NCBI GenBank assembly: GCA_038363925.1
Contig: JAQQWL010000004.1
Coordinates: forward strand, 1,922,001 to 1,986,000
Length of the DNA stretch: 64,000 nucleotides
Reading direction: 5' to 3'
Source of the DNA: Apiospora phragmitis
Taxonomy: Eukaryota > Ascomycota > Sordariomycetes > Amphisphaeriales > Apiosporaceae
Notes under the pieces: generated by a model
The model's database searches: none
Seen by the model: only the letters and a program-made list of their open reading frames with translations
What the model was told of the DNA's origin: nothing
In this document: positions 1 through 10,672 of the stretch, piece after piece
Layout: each line of letters begins with the position of its first letter
How positions within the stretch are numbered: position 1 is the first letter of the stretch
Translations under genes and position numbers: made by a program

Positions 1-579
1 CCACCATGAAGTTACGGTTGACGTATGCTCTTCCTGGCAGATCGAGGGAACGTGTCCATAGCGTGCCATCGTGACGGCACGACAGCATCTCGAGCCACCA
101 GATCACGAAGCGAGCATCGCAATCCCTATGCATGATCCTCGCGTAGGCTCTTGTTCCGTTGCTTCGACCGGCGTACTATGCATACTCATGGCGCTGCAAC
201 TGCTTCAATACCCTGCTCATTAAGTTCGTCGTCAGTTCAAGGATCGGCTTGAACGGTATCTAAATCGAACGTTGTGTTTGAATCCAAGCAGCCAGGACTG
301 CCCAGTCGCGCAATATGCTTTACCAAACTCCCAGGGCTATGCGATCTTGATCGTATTAGGATTTACCTCTCTCCTCTCGGTAGCCAGTGATGGGTATTGC
401 AGTGGTTCTGTATTGCGTCTTCCGGCATGTCTTAGCCTGTGCTGGGTGAGTGGCCTGATGTGGCTTTTGAACCTTGCTTCCGCCCCAGGAGAAACTGCTT
501 GTATGGTGCTTCTCCAGTAATAATCCCCGCCATTCTGTTTTCGGAAGACTGGACATCGGGGTCTTGGAATGTAACGTCT
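1..579. other. Intergenic, no gene seen
   Basis: No ORF here has a recognisable product or plausible exon structure. It is the 3' flank of the minus-strand DUF5672 gene that ends at 580; short ORFs on both strands are shadows or chance. Confidence 0.6.
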
Positions 580-1716
580 TCAAGAATCATCCTCGATAGC
601 GTGACTGCCCACGAGGTGGCCTTCTTTGTCATCATTAGAACATCGCTCGCGTTCGAGTTTCATATCCATAATGAGGCTCAATTCGGGGCAGTAGTCGAAG
701 ATGGCCTTTCTCTGAGTATGATTCTGCCATACCGCAGGTGCGAGTGATTTGCCGCCATCTCTGACGTGGAAGCCCATAGAGTTGGGGATATAGGTATCTT
801 CAACGGCTAACTGACCATCGGTTCCGGATGCGACTGGGCACCAGGGAGGACTAAGACTTTAGCCCCAAACCACTCATCTTCTGGTTGCGTGCCGTTTTGT
901 CGTTCCTGAATTTTGAGCACTCGTTGAATGGCAGACACCTTTCTCAGCGAGAGGCCGCCGTTGCCAGCGAATTTGTCGTCTTTTTTTCTATTTCAAGATC
1001 AGTCAGCGGAGTCAATGTGTGAGTTATGGTGTACAAATTATTACCTTGGCGCCCCAGCCCAATCCCAGTGCAGCCAGTCATTCAGGCTTTGGTCCGAGTT
1101 GGCGCAGAGGATGCTGTCGGATTCATACTTCAAGATCCACTCCACCCCAGGCAGAAACTCGTCGTAGAAACGCTTGTCTGTCAGGAGCCGGTGGACCTTC
1201 TCCTTGCTGTCGATCTCCCAAGGTTCAGGGAGCACCATGAGATCCAATTTCCCGATGGCCTGCTGGTGCTTGGTGGCAAAGCTGCGCCCAACGCTTATAG
1301 CAGATTTGTTCGAGCCGATAAATAAGAAACGCCAGTCTGGAGGGATCACGGTGATCATGTGCAAGATCTGGGGCACGAGATGGGGGAGTGGGCGCGGCTC
1401 GATCAGGAGAGCCAGCTTGGACGTATTGTAGTTGCGGCGCAAGTCGTCTTCATTTTGGTTCGGGTGCCAGTCGATCTTGACTGAGGGAATCTTTTGCCGC
1501 GCTTCATCTAGCCTCGACTTGAAATGGGCCTCTATCTTGGGCTTGTAATGAGGATGAGCCCGGTGATGTACCAACTTGGAGTGGAGAGGTCAGCGGACAA
1601 GGCGCAAAGGATAGGAGGTAAACAACTTACGTTATCGCCAATGAAACCACTATAATAATTTTGTTCCTGTTCAGGTAAAAGAGGGAAGCCAGCGAACTGC
1701 GTGACGAGGCTGCCAT
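580..1716 (-). CDS. DUF5672 glycosyltransferase-like protein, copy A (two apparent frameshifts)
   Basis: Three exons on the minus strand: 1631-1716, 1045-1574 and 580-987, with introns 1575-1630 and 988-1044. Exon 1 begins at an ATG (1716) in a strong gccgccATGg context and encodes a short head followed by a hydrophobic signal anchor (KIIIVVSLAIT), as expected for a type II Golgi/ER membrane protein. Exon 2 matches copy B at 3994-5275: NTSKLALLIEPRPLP, PPDWRFLFIGS, ESDSILCAN and DWAGAP. Exon 3 carries FAGNGGLSLRKVSAIQRV and TQPEDEWF, then after a break MGFHV and FDYCPEL. Frame is lost twice: at the exon 1/2 boundary (about 1575-1635) and at about 805-815, where MVS runs into a stop while the family sequence continues one base out of phase (AVEDTYIPNSMGFH). 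Adding one base at each site gives 1026 nt, 341 aa. DUF5672 proteins are predicted glycosyltransferases; substrate unknown. Sequence error or young pseudogene cannot be separated here. Confidence 0.75.
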
Positions 1717-3993
1717 GGCGGCAACTGGTAGGCGCCGACAAATGCGCTGTCAAGGCTCGCAAGGTGCGCCGTTTGGTCAAGAAGAAGGATTACAATGATG
1801 GTCGAAAAACCCGAGAAGAAGGTGGGTTAGGGAGAATGAGTGAGTAATACGGTTTGCGTGTGGTAAGTTGCAAACTGTCTCACGGCAACGTTGTACACGA
1901 TTTGAACCAAGCGTCGTGGATGTGTATCTGGGCTGACAGCATTATCGTCACAATGAAGGCGACCGTCTGATTACTGATGCCAAAGGACGAGGCCGGGGAC
2001 AAGGACAATTGAATCCAATCTGACGTAAAAAAAAATGAATACGGAACGACAAAGCTTAGTCGATGGTCATATGGTGCGAAGGCTTCCAGCTCTCGCTCTT
2101 CTCAGCCGGGTCGGCGGTTGCATCTCCTTGCTATTGTTGATGCTAGTGAAGTAGTCAAGGCTTCGGTTTATACGACCAGAAACTATGTAGGAAATAGCCC
2201 AAGTCCGGATCTGGCTTCCAAAAGGAGCTGCTCCCATGTACATTTTAGGTGAGACCTTTGCGGCTTTGCCTTTGCCGCAGAAGGTGTAAGATTACATGTG
2301 CTTCCGGCAGCGAAGGAACATGAAGCATTCCATCGCGATTAATTGGCATGTACTACCTTATCTTCTCACTAAACTAGGAGCAAAAACCACATGGACTTGC
2401 TTTTAGTTGCCTCCGCCCCAATAGTGGCAGTACCCCTACATTAGCGTTCAGCTTTGCTTTCAGCTGCTACCCACTGTTCGTTGCACAGACGGGGTTTGAT
2501 ATGGGGTTGGAAGCCGGCGAGATCGGGAAAGGAGGGATCAAGCCTGATCGAAAGGCTGCTTACTTGACCTACTATTACATACTTCCGGTCAGCTTATCCT
2601 CAGAGTCCTAGATTAATGAGCCAGAACAAAGTTGATCACCAACTCGGCTGGTCGGCTGCGGATGAGAGAGATGGGCATGTCAGCCTGCGCCGCTCAAGGT
2701 GGGCCACATCATCAAGCCATGGGATGAGCAAGATCTTGCGTGGTGGCAGTAGGATGCTATGGCAGGAGTTGGAGGGTAAATGGTTAGGAATCCATACGAG
2801 CAACAAGAGGCCATCATTGATCACGTCGCTCCTGAATAAGAAGTTGGTGTGTTCCAGAGCGACCTCGACTTTTTTATCATCTAGAACCAAATAGTCGACT
2901 TGACTAGAGATCCGGACAGGATACTATGAATATGATTTCTAATTTATATGTCACTTACTCAGCCAGCCTCAACGCAACCGGTAAGTCGTAGCGCCCCGCT
3001 AATGAAGTCGATCGGCCGGGGAGGGAGCGGGACAGATTGACAGATGCAGGGGTCTGGCTTGGAGTTGAGAAGATATCGACTGCGGCCACGAAAACGATTT
3101 GACGAATCGCCGCCGGCCTCGCGAGTTTGTTGTGCGAGGCTTTGGGGGGCACATCCAGTACGCCTCGAGTTGCTGCAGTATCCTAGGTAGGATGTAGGTG
3201 CATCCTGTTTCAAAACTTGCTAGCGTCTGTTAGCTGGGCAATCCTTCCGTGTGAGAATAAGGTAGAGAGGAAGGTGGAGTGTTAGTATTCAAAGCAGGCA
3301 CATGCACGTATGCCGGGGCATCTTTGTCAAATCGGGGGGAATACAATACGGTTGCCTATTCTTGGCATACTACAGAGTAGATCTTCCCTAGTTGAGCTGT
3401 ATTATTCAATGGCATTTACGTGCTCTGCTTACGGAGTACTGCTTACGGATACACAGCGTACGAGACTCACGCACAAAGAATCAATCCCAGCCATCTTTTC
3501 ATTCCATATTCCCTTTTTTTTTGCCCACCTAACAAAGACATGAAGCCTGATCTACTTCTTGCACCACTATGGCCATTTCTGGGTGGGTACAGCATCCTGG
3601 ACTTGCAATAGTTGATGGCGATAACCGAGTTCGCGTCACCTTGTCACACCCGCACTAGCACATCGGCCTGGGCCTGACTAGAAAGGAGCGCAGCTACACC
3701 CACATCTGTCTAGAACCTGAGCAGGTATCCCGCATCCATCAACCTAGAAGGCTTAGGTAATTTAGATAGGATAGCACCACTGCCAAGCGCGGGCTGAGAC
3801 ATCCCACCCTCCAAGGAAGCGAGACCTATGATGCGAACCACCCCGGCACCCTTCTGAACCTTTTCTTCCTCCCGCTGTCTCCCCCACTGTCTCGCCCGCC
3901 CTCAACCAGGTCCTCGGGATTCTTGGTCTTGATCTTGATCTGTATGCCTATCTCGGTAGACATTTCCTGACCCCAGTCTTTCATTATTATATC
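1717..3993. other. Divergent intergenic region between the two DUF5672 genes
   Basis: About 2.3 kb holding the 5' flanks of copy A (minus) and copy B (plus). The only coding candidate is the small two-exon ORF at 2636-3154, listed separately. No tRNA, transposon ORF or long repeat was recognised. Confidence 0.5.
2636..3154 (-). CDS. Possible small gene of unknown function, two exons
   Basis: The minus strand reads open from a TAG just upstream of 3154 to a TGA at 2636-2638 if an intron at 2904-2958 is removed (GTAAGT donor, CTCTAG acceptor, 55 nt). The second exon reads ADQVDYLVLDDKKVEVALEH at the junction and then a hydrophobic stretch, GLLLLVWIP. The ATG at 3154 is in frame only if one C is added to the run complementary to the Gs at 3144-3149. 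With that base the ORF is 465 nt, 154 aa, a multiple of three. I recognise no family. Support comes from the consistent intron phase and from the fact that C-run losses occur in known genes of this window. It may still be chance. Confidence 0.3.
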
Positions 3994-5275
3994 ATGTCTT
4001 CTCGTCATGAAGAGATGACCATGGGCGAGTTATGGGATAAGTCCAAGACGGCGGTCTACTCGGTATGGTCATGCACAACACGGCGGATGCGCATCGCCGG
4101 CACATTATTCACCTTCTTGTAAGTAGCCGTCTTGGCCTGTTTGCTGTCATCTTGACTCGAAAAAAAAAGGCGACTGACATTTTGGCAACAGCATATTCGC
4201 TTTCTACTTCTCCATACCCACGATCAGGACGGTTGAAGTGCCTAAAATATCCCTGAAGTATGCTGAGCCGCCGCGCTTGCCGTACAACGAGAGCAAAGTC
4301 GCACTGCTCATCGAGAACCGAGAAAACCCCATCTTGGCACCACTGATGCTGCACTTCATGTCCGTCGTCCCGCCGGACTGGCGGTTCCGTTTCATGGGCT
4401 CCAAGGAGTCGGTGCAGTACATCAACAAGTCCATGGCCATCCGCGAGCAGGTCAACAACGGCAAGCTGGACCTGACCTACATCCCGTCCAACATGAGCAC
4501 GGCGGGCCAGGAGATGATCAGCCGCTTCCTGACCAACCGGTGGCTGTACGAGACGGTCCTGCAGCCGGCCGAGTGGCTGCTCGTCTTCCAGACGGACAGC
4601 ATCCTGTGCGCCAACAGCCGCCAGAACATCAACGACTACCTCTACTACGACTGGGTCGGCGCGCCCTGGAACCCCAACGGCAAGTTCGGCGGCAACGGCG
4701 GCCTGTCGCTGCGCCGCGTCAGCGCCATCGTCGAGATCCTGCGCGACCAGGTCCGCGTCGACGGGTCGCAGCCCGAGGACGTCTGGCTCGCCGAGCGGCT
4801 CGGCCACCGCCCGGGCGCCAAGATGGCCAACGGCACCGTCTCGCTGACCTTCAGCGGCGAGATGCACACGGGCACCAACGAGAAGATCAACAAGGCGGCC
4901 GCGGCCAGGCCCAACGGCACCCTCGAGGCCATCGAGCACGGCGACTACGTCAGCGGGCTCGACGACTGGCGCGAGGGCCACTACGAGCCCATGGGCTACC
5001 ACACCGGCGGCACCGGCGTCATGCTGCACAGCGGCATCTGGGGCACGCCCGCGCTGCGGAAGCACATATGGGACTACTGTCCCGAGGTCAAGATGACCCT
5101 GTTCATGGATGCGGCGAAGTACGTTCCCGGAAACTGCAAAGCCAACTGGAAACGAGACGAGCTGGGCGCCATGATAGAGCCATCAGGCTCTGTGGGCTAC
5201 AATGATGTCGGGTACGGAACCGAAATCATCGACGGCGTTGAGTACCCGATGCTGCCACCCATGATCCCCTGGTGA
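3994..5275 (+). CDS. DUF5672 glycosyltransferase-like type II membrane protein, copy B
   Basis: Two exons, 3994-4118 and 4192-5275, split by a 73-nt intron (GTAAGT...CAACAG); 402 aa. The first 40 residues are cytoplasmic-like and basic, followed by one membrane anchor near residues 35-53 (IAGTLFTFFIFAFYFSIP) assembled across the intron. The remainder is a DUF5672 domain: LPYNESKVALLIENRENPI, PPDWRFRFMGS, FQTDSILCAN (an acidic Asp-Ser motif that may serve as the metal or nucleotide-sugar site), DYLYYDWVGAPW, GGNGGLSLRRVSAI, QPEDVWLAERLG, PMGYHTGG and WDYCPEVK. The family is predicted to be glycosyltransferase-like, presumably luminal in the Golgi; no substrate can be inferred. The frame is intact, unlike copy A. 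The middle of exon 2 is markedly GC-rich, which gives long antisense shadow ORFs. Confidence 0.85.
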
Positions 5276-5926
5276 GAGCTCGCGGGCACGGTCGTGGAGT
5301 CGAACATCTAAATCTCGACAATAGCAGTCCTGGAGCGTTGCATTTGAGGGGAGTTCTCAAGGGGGAGGAGAAGGGTTTTGGGTTTCAAAAACATATGTAG
5401 CATTATGGACTTTTCTAAGAATTAGCATAAGAGCAGGCGTTCAAGGTGGCAGGCCGGTCAAGGGTTTGCAGGTTCGCAAGCCCAGTTCGAGAATTGATAT
5501 GCTACAATTACATGGCATCTCGGCGAAATCAAGGCTCATGATATTCTTCAACATGGCGAACCTGCACCTCTCGCTCGTGATTGACAATGATTAAGATCAA
5601 GAACAACGCCGCCGGTAGAGAACGGGGGTGATTTACCTACGTGGTAGAGGAAGGTTAAATTTAGGTAGGTATGTTCTTATCAAGATCCCAGCAAAGCGGT
5701 TTCCCCGCATTCACTTCGACAAGGGTCACTAATAATAACCGACCATCTTTGCCGGGGAATGTGTCTATGCTTGCATCGGTCCGTCTCCAGACGATTACCT
5801 AGATACATAAAGTTAATACGCACTCTCTCGTATATCCCATCTCTTGCGTACCGCAATCGCATTTGATCAAAGTACAAGCCGTGTTCTCGCTTTTTATTCT
5901 ATCTTTATTGTATAAGATCTCTTGCA
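5276..5926. other. Intergenic, no gene seen
   Basis: 3' flank of DUF5672 copy B and promoter of the SDR gene. It contains short AGGTAGGTA-type motifs (near 5660-5670) that recur in other intergenic parts of the window. No supported gene. Confidence 0.5.
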
Positions 5927-7595
5927 ATGGCTGCTGCGCATCAACCTCCCGCCCCCGCTTACACAGCGACGTGTATCCGTTCATATACCCGTCTAAGTTC
6001 CGGGGGTCCCTGCAAGGGAAAGTCGCCCTGATTACCGGTACGTACGCTGACTTGACTTCCCAAATCTGACGAACCTATTTCTACCGACTGCTGGCTTCGT
6101 GTCTACTCGCTTTGTTTCTGTGCCCTTCGTGTAAAAAAAAAAATTTGAGAGAAAGAAGACAGGGAATAAACCACAAACGGGCTACTTGGTGGGTTGGGGC
6201 TAGTTCTCTGACCTCCTCAGCCTCCTTCTCTCCCTATGTGTGCGTGTGCTTGGAAGTTCAGTGAGATTTGGCTGATGATTATGCCTGGTGCATCGTTCCC
6301 ATCACAACAGGCTCAGCTGGCGCCATAGGTCAAGCCATAGCAGAATGCTTCGCCGTCGCCGGCGCGCAGCTGGTCCTGGTCTATAACCGGACGCAGCCGG
6401 CGGCCAAGGAGCACTTTACGGGCCTGGGCGCGGCCGACGTGCTGGCGGTTCAGTGTAATGTCGCGGAGCTGCCGAGCTGCCAGGAGCTTGTGCGCCAGGT
6501 ATGCTGCTTTGTCTCTCCAAAGAGGAACCAAAGAAGAAGAGAGTGCTCAGGAAGACGAGAGTAGGGATTTACTGATGGGATGTATTCCTTATGTTTCTTC
6601 AGGCTCTTGAGGTATTCGGTACGGTCGATATACTGGTTAACAATGCGGGCGCCAATGGACTGGAACCTGTAGGTCATTTCAGAAGATGCCCCCCTTTTCC
6701 CCCCTGACCACACAGTCCACTCGTCAAACGAGCCAACATATACCTCTTTTCTCCTCTCCTCTCCTCTCCCCCGTCTCCCCCCTTTCCCTATATGTTAAAT
6801 AGTTCCCATATCTACCCACTAACCAACACCACGAATGTCCGTATCTAATGAAATACAGATGCACGTGCAGTCCCCCGACTCCTTCATCCACGACCTGGCC
6901 GTCAACCTGCACGGCCCCTACTACCTGATGCGGCTGCTGATGCCGGGCATGCGGGCGCAGCGGTCCGGCTGCGTGCTCAACATCACGTCGCGCGCCGGCG
7001 TGCTCCCTAACGTCCCCTTCAGCACCAGCTACCACGCCAGCAAGGCCGCCCTCATCAACCTCACGGGCTGCGTGCAGGCCGAGGCCGACGTCGACGGGCT
7101 CGAGGACGTCCATCTGTACGCGCTGCATCCGGGCGGCGTGCGGTCGGAGATGACTTTGAAGAGTGGGTTTGCCCTTCCTCCACTTCCCCGTTTACCTTTC
7201 ATCCCTTTTATATCCATGTTTTTGGCCGAGACATGTCTGCTTACATCGCGGCCGTTGAACTTCCCCCAGAATACAAGAACGCCGCAACCACCCTCCCCGA
7301 CCACCCCGCCGCCGCCGCCCAACTGACCCAGCGCGTCGACGCCTACAACGACTCGCCCTACCTGAACGGCATGACGTGCGTGGCGCTGGCGACGGGGCTC
7401 GCCCGGCGCGTGCTGCGGGGGCGCTACTTCGACGTCGGCCAGGACCTCGAGGATACACTAAAGCCCGCGGCGGCCGACGCCATCACCCGGGGGGCGGACC
7501 GGGGGCTGTATACGCTGCACACGCGGTACCTGGGCACCGTTCCCGACGGGTCGGGCGCGGTGCTGGACGAACCGTTTGCGTTTCCGGGGTTTTAG
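5927..7595 (+). CDS. Short-chain dehydrogenase/reductase (one apparent frameshift in exon 1)
   Basis: Five exons: 5927-6037, 6311-6498, 6603-6668, 6859-7162 and 7270-7595. Classical SDR fold: cofactor motif TGSAGAIG built across intron 1, NNAG (LVNNAGANG) in exon 3, and the catalytic set Asn-Ser-Tyr-Lys as NITSRAG and STSYHASKAA in exon 4. The NRT after the second beta strand (LVLVYNRT) suggests NADP(H) over NAD(H), but this is inference. The C-terminal exon has YLNGMTCVALATG and RGRYFDVGQDLED, typical of fungal SDRs of this group. The ATG at 5927 opens with MAAAHQPPAPAYT, one base out of phase with SDVYPFIYPSKFRGSLQGKV. Adding one base near 5958 gives 996 nt, 331 aa, multiple of three. No in-frame ATG exists without that correction. 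Substrate unknown. Intron 1 is rather long (273 nt). Confidence 0.8.
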
Positions 7596-8850
7596 GTAGA
7601 GGGGAGAGAGGGGAGCCTATATGTGTGAAATGGACAGGTGGAAAACTGCGGGAGATATCCAGAAGACCCCGAGTTTCTATCAATAATTGTCACACGGTAT
7701 ATCCGTACTAGCGAGGTCCCAACCATCCGGATTAGCCAACCAGGGCTCATTGATTACTACTTAAGGACCAGCCCTTGCCGAGGATTGTCCAGCTACAAAA
7801 GGTTCCAATGGAGGCAGTGTGTGATCTAGTACGAACATATCGCCCATAACAACAGAGAACGATACACATGTAGAGTTTCAGACGGATGAACATGCTTTTC
7901 GGAGACGCCCGCTCTCGTCGCGCCTTTTTATTAGATATCTGCCCTAGGTAGGGTAGCTGTGAAACCACCAGGGAGAACCTCTTGCCAACGGGATCCTTTC
8001 ACCCAAACGCCCCTGGTGCCCCTCTCGCAACCCAGCCAGCTCTTGAGTATGTAGGCACGCATAGTCTCGTCTTTCGAGAGCATTGCTGTTCTTTTGGTAG
8101 ATTCTAAGACCATCTCCAGCCCACCAATAGATGCTGACGTTTAAAATGGCGATATATAATAATACCATATCTGACGCTATGACGGTGGTCCGAACAGTCA
8201 AGACATACAGAAGTATTGCGGCAATGGCAGAATAGGGCATGTGCGAATCAGGCAAGATACAGCAAAACTGAACACCCTCCAAATTGATAACGACGTCGTG
8301 TTTAGCTACTAGCTGATGAGAAAATAGTGGCTGCGAGAAGGGGGGAAATATGTGATTGCTCGCCGATCTCCAGATCTATGGGGGAATATGCTGCTGTGGA
8401 ACGATAAACATGTATGGGGTGCTTAGTTAAAGCGAAATGATGTAAAATGACACAGAAGGGGGGCAGATAATTGCCAGCGAGCTACTGGTCGCGGACTCAG
8501 TTTTGCTTGCTCACGGACGCCACCCAAGTCCCGGACTCTCCATCGCTATGCATTCGTATGGTATCATGGGCTTGAAACATCGCTGAAGTTTCGTATCATC
8601 GAGTATTATAGGACGACGAGCGACAATGCGCAAGCTTACCCAAAATGGAATACAGGCTATATCCCAAAAACAGAAAAATATAAGAAAAATATAATAGTTG
8701 GTGAAAGGCAAGCAAGATATCTCGTCCCGATGATAGAAGGACGAGCCGTATTTTCTGCGCGTCATTACTTCGTTGCGTCGAGGTTGTTGTAGCTGCTGGG
8801 TATCGTAGTGGATAGATGTAACCGGGGAAAAAACTTCAAATAGGAAACGT
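7596..8850. other. Convergent intergenic region
   Basis: 3' flanks of the SDR gene (plus) and noxR (minus). A minus-strand ORF from about 8240 to 7944 contains two hydrophobic stretches but no recognisable family or splice logic. No supported gene. Confidence 0.5.
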
Positions 8851-10672
8851 CTAAATCTCTTGAATCCAAATCTGCCATTGTCGAATTAGTATGTTGTAGA
8901 GTACTGCGAGCGTTCTGGTTGAAACTTACCTCCATCTTGCCAACGTCTTGTTTTTGTTTTCGTGCCAACGACTTGGCGCTCATCATGGCGATGTCCAAAT
9001 CATCCTGGTCGCCCATAGTGATCATGTCGGCAGGATTTGACGAGTCTTCGTCCCGGACCCTGATCTTGAAACGGCGGCGGAGACCAAACTTCTCCCGAAT
9101 ACGGTCCTGCAGATCCGCAAACTCCACAGCAGCACCGACCATGATGTATCGAACATCTTCGGAATGTACCTTGATGCGGATCTTGCGGATGTCCGGTCTC
9201 CTCGAGCCACCGCGGGAGGATCCCGACATGGAATTTGTGGGCCTCCGTTGAGGGATCATCTCAAAGTCACCCTCGTCGAATGAATCGTAGTCGCTGGCCT
9301 CAGGCTCATCATCGTACCGATTGTTATTGCGGCGACGTGTGGAAGTACTGCTTCTCGGATCGCCTCCGCCATCGTACATGTCGTATACATCGTCTGGGTA
9401 TCCATCGTCATCCCGTGGCGCACCTCTTCTGGTATCTCTCTGTGAATAACCTCGGTTCGGCGGCGACCTCGTGGACATGGATGCTGCACGAGAAGGAGCA
9501 CGTGACGGTGCTCGGCGGTCGTCTTGAGGAGAAGCCCTGGTGTAGCTGTTGTTCCTAGATTGATCTGTGTTGACCCTTAGGGGCATCGGCTTAGGCCCGT
9601 TCCTGACTGAAGCACCACGACTCATTGGGGCTGGCTTGTCGTTCTCGGGAGGCGGAGTAGGCGGGAATTTGGCTCCGCCGCCGCCGCCGCCACCACCGCC
9701 ACCAGGAGGAACTGGCATACGGCTCTGCAGGCCAGGCTTCACAAGGTTTGTGGCAGCGAAGGAAATATTGTCGGACGGGCGGTCATCCTTGACGCTAGCT
9801 TTGCCGGCATTCTTAATCTCAGACCCAGCGAAGCCAGTGAAAGCGTTGGCGCGATCCGACGCGGCAACCAAACGGGCCTTGCCCAGATAATCCTTAGTCT
9901 TCAAATTCCGCACCTTTGCATCGTTAGGCCTGTAGACAACTCCCACGGGGATTGAAAAGACGGTATAACCCTATGCAATAATTAGCACCAGTCATCAAGA
10001 GGTTTTGTAGTTCCAGGGTTGCCAACCTCTGCTTCTTCGCGAATGGCCTCGTCAATGACATTGTGATCCTCAACAACCTTCTCCTTCACTGCATACTGCA
10101 AGTCTTGCAAACCAGCGTCCTTTTGTTGTAGGTAGATGTAGCATAGACCTCTGTTGAACAGGACCTCGCAAGAATATAGCTTGAAGAGAAGACCCAATTG
10201 AGCATAGTCAATCATTGTGTTGCCTCGGAGGTATAATAATGTGTCGTTGAAGTTCGCCAGTGCCTCCTCGAAGTCACCTAGTAGAAAGTTTGAGACACCT
10301 TGCTGGAAGTAAGCCACGGCGAGGTATTGATCCAGGCGGATGGCTCGTTGATAGCACTCAACCTAGTCGGATTGATCAGTAAAACTGTAGGTTTGCGTGG
10401 AAAGATAGTAAATTCTATTCACTTACAGCTTTCTCATGCTCGCCCAGGGTGGCATGGATAACACCCATATTGAAGAGGATCTTGGAGGTGTCGGCGATGG
10501 TGTCGAATTCTTTCAGAGCTTCGTCGAATTCGTTGTTGTCGTAACGGCCGAGGGCCGCAACCCACGTCTCGATTTCCTGGGCAGAGAGTGAGTGTCAGCA
10601 AGCTACCACAGGCTACGGATTGATTCATGGCAAAGAAAGTGGGCGGATTGGACATACCTGTTTTAACGACAT
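8851..10672 (-). CDS. noxR: NADPH oxidase regulatory subunit NoxR (p67phox-like)
   Basis: Five exons on the minus strand: 10658-10672, 10427-10576, 10027-10362, 8930-9970 and 8851-8871; 1563 nt, 520 aa, frame intact. The N-terminal third is a TPR domain (ETWVAALGRYDNNEFDEA, CYQRAIRLDQYLAVAYFQQG, CEVLFNRGLCYIYLQQKDAG), the Rac-GTP binding part in p67phox homologues. GYTVFSIPVGVVYRP corresponds to the activation region. A linker rich in Pro, Ser and Arg follows, with ten glycines near residues 257-266. A PB1 domain occupies about 429-500 (RKIRIKVHSEDVRYIMVGA, ending with an acidic loop, MGDQDDLDIAM). The last seven codons, including the stop, are a separate 21-nt exon giving the conserved end KMEIWIQEI. 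NoxR activates NoxA/NoxB at membranes and is needed for fungal differentiation in studied species. The first exon is only 15 nt (MSLKQ). Confidence 0.93.

Noticed and set aside
4109..5065. 318-codon antisense ORF opposite DUF5672 copy B
   Set aside because: Shadow of the GC-rich coding strand; composition of Ala/Val/Arg/Asp with no domain, and the sense strand fully explains the region.
7944..8240. Minus-strand ORF with two hydrophobic stretches
   Set aside because: No family, no splice signals, low-complexity tail; sits in the 3' flank between two genes.
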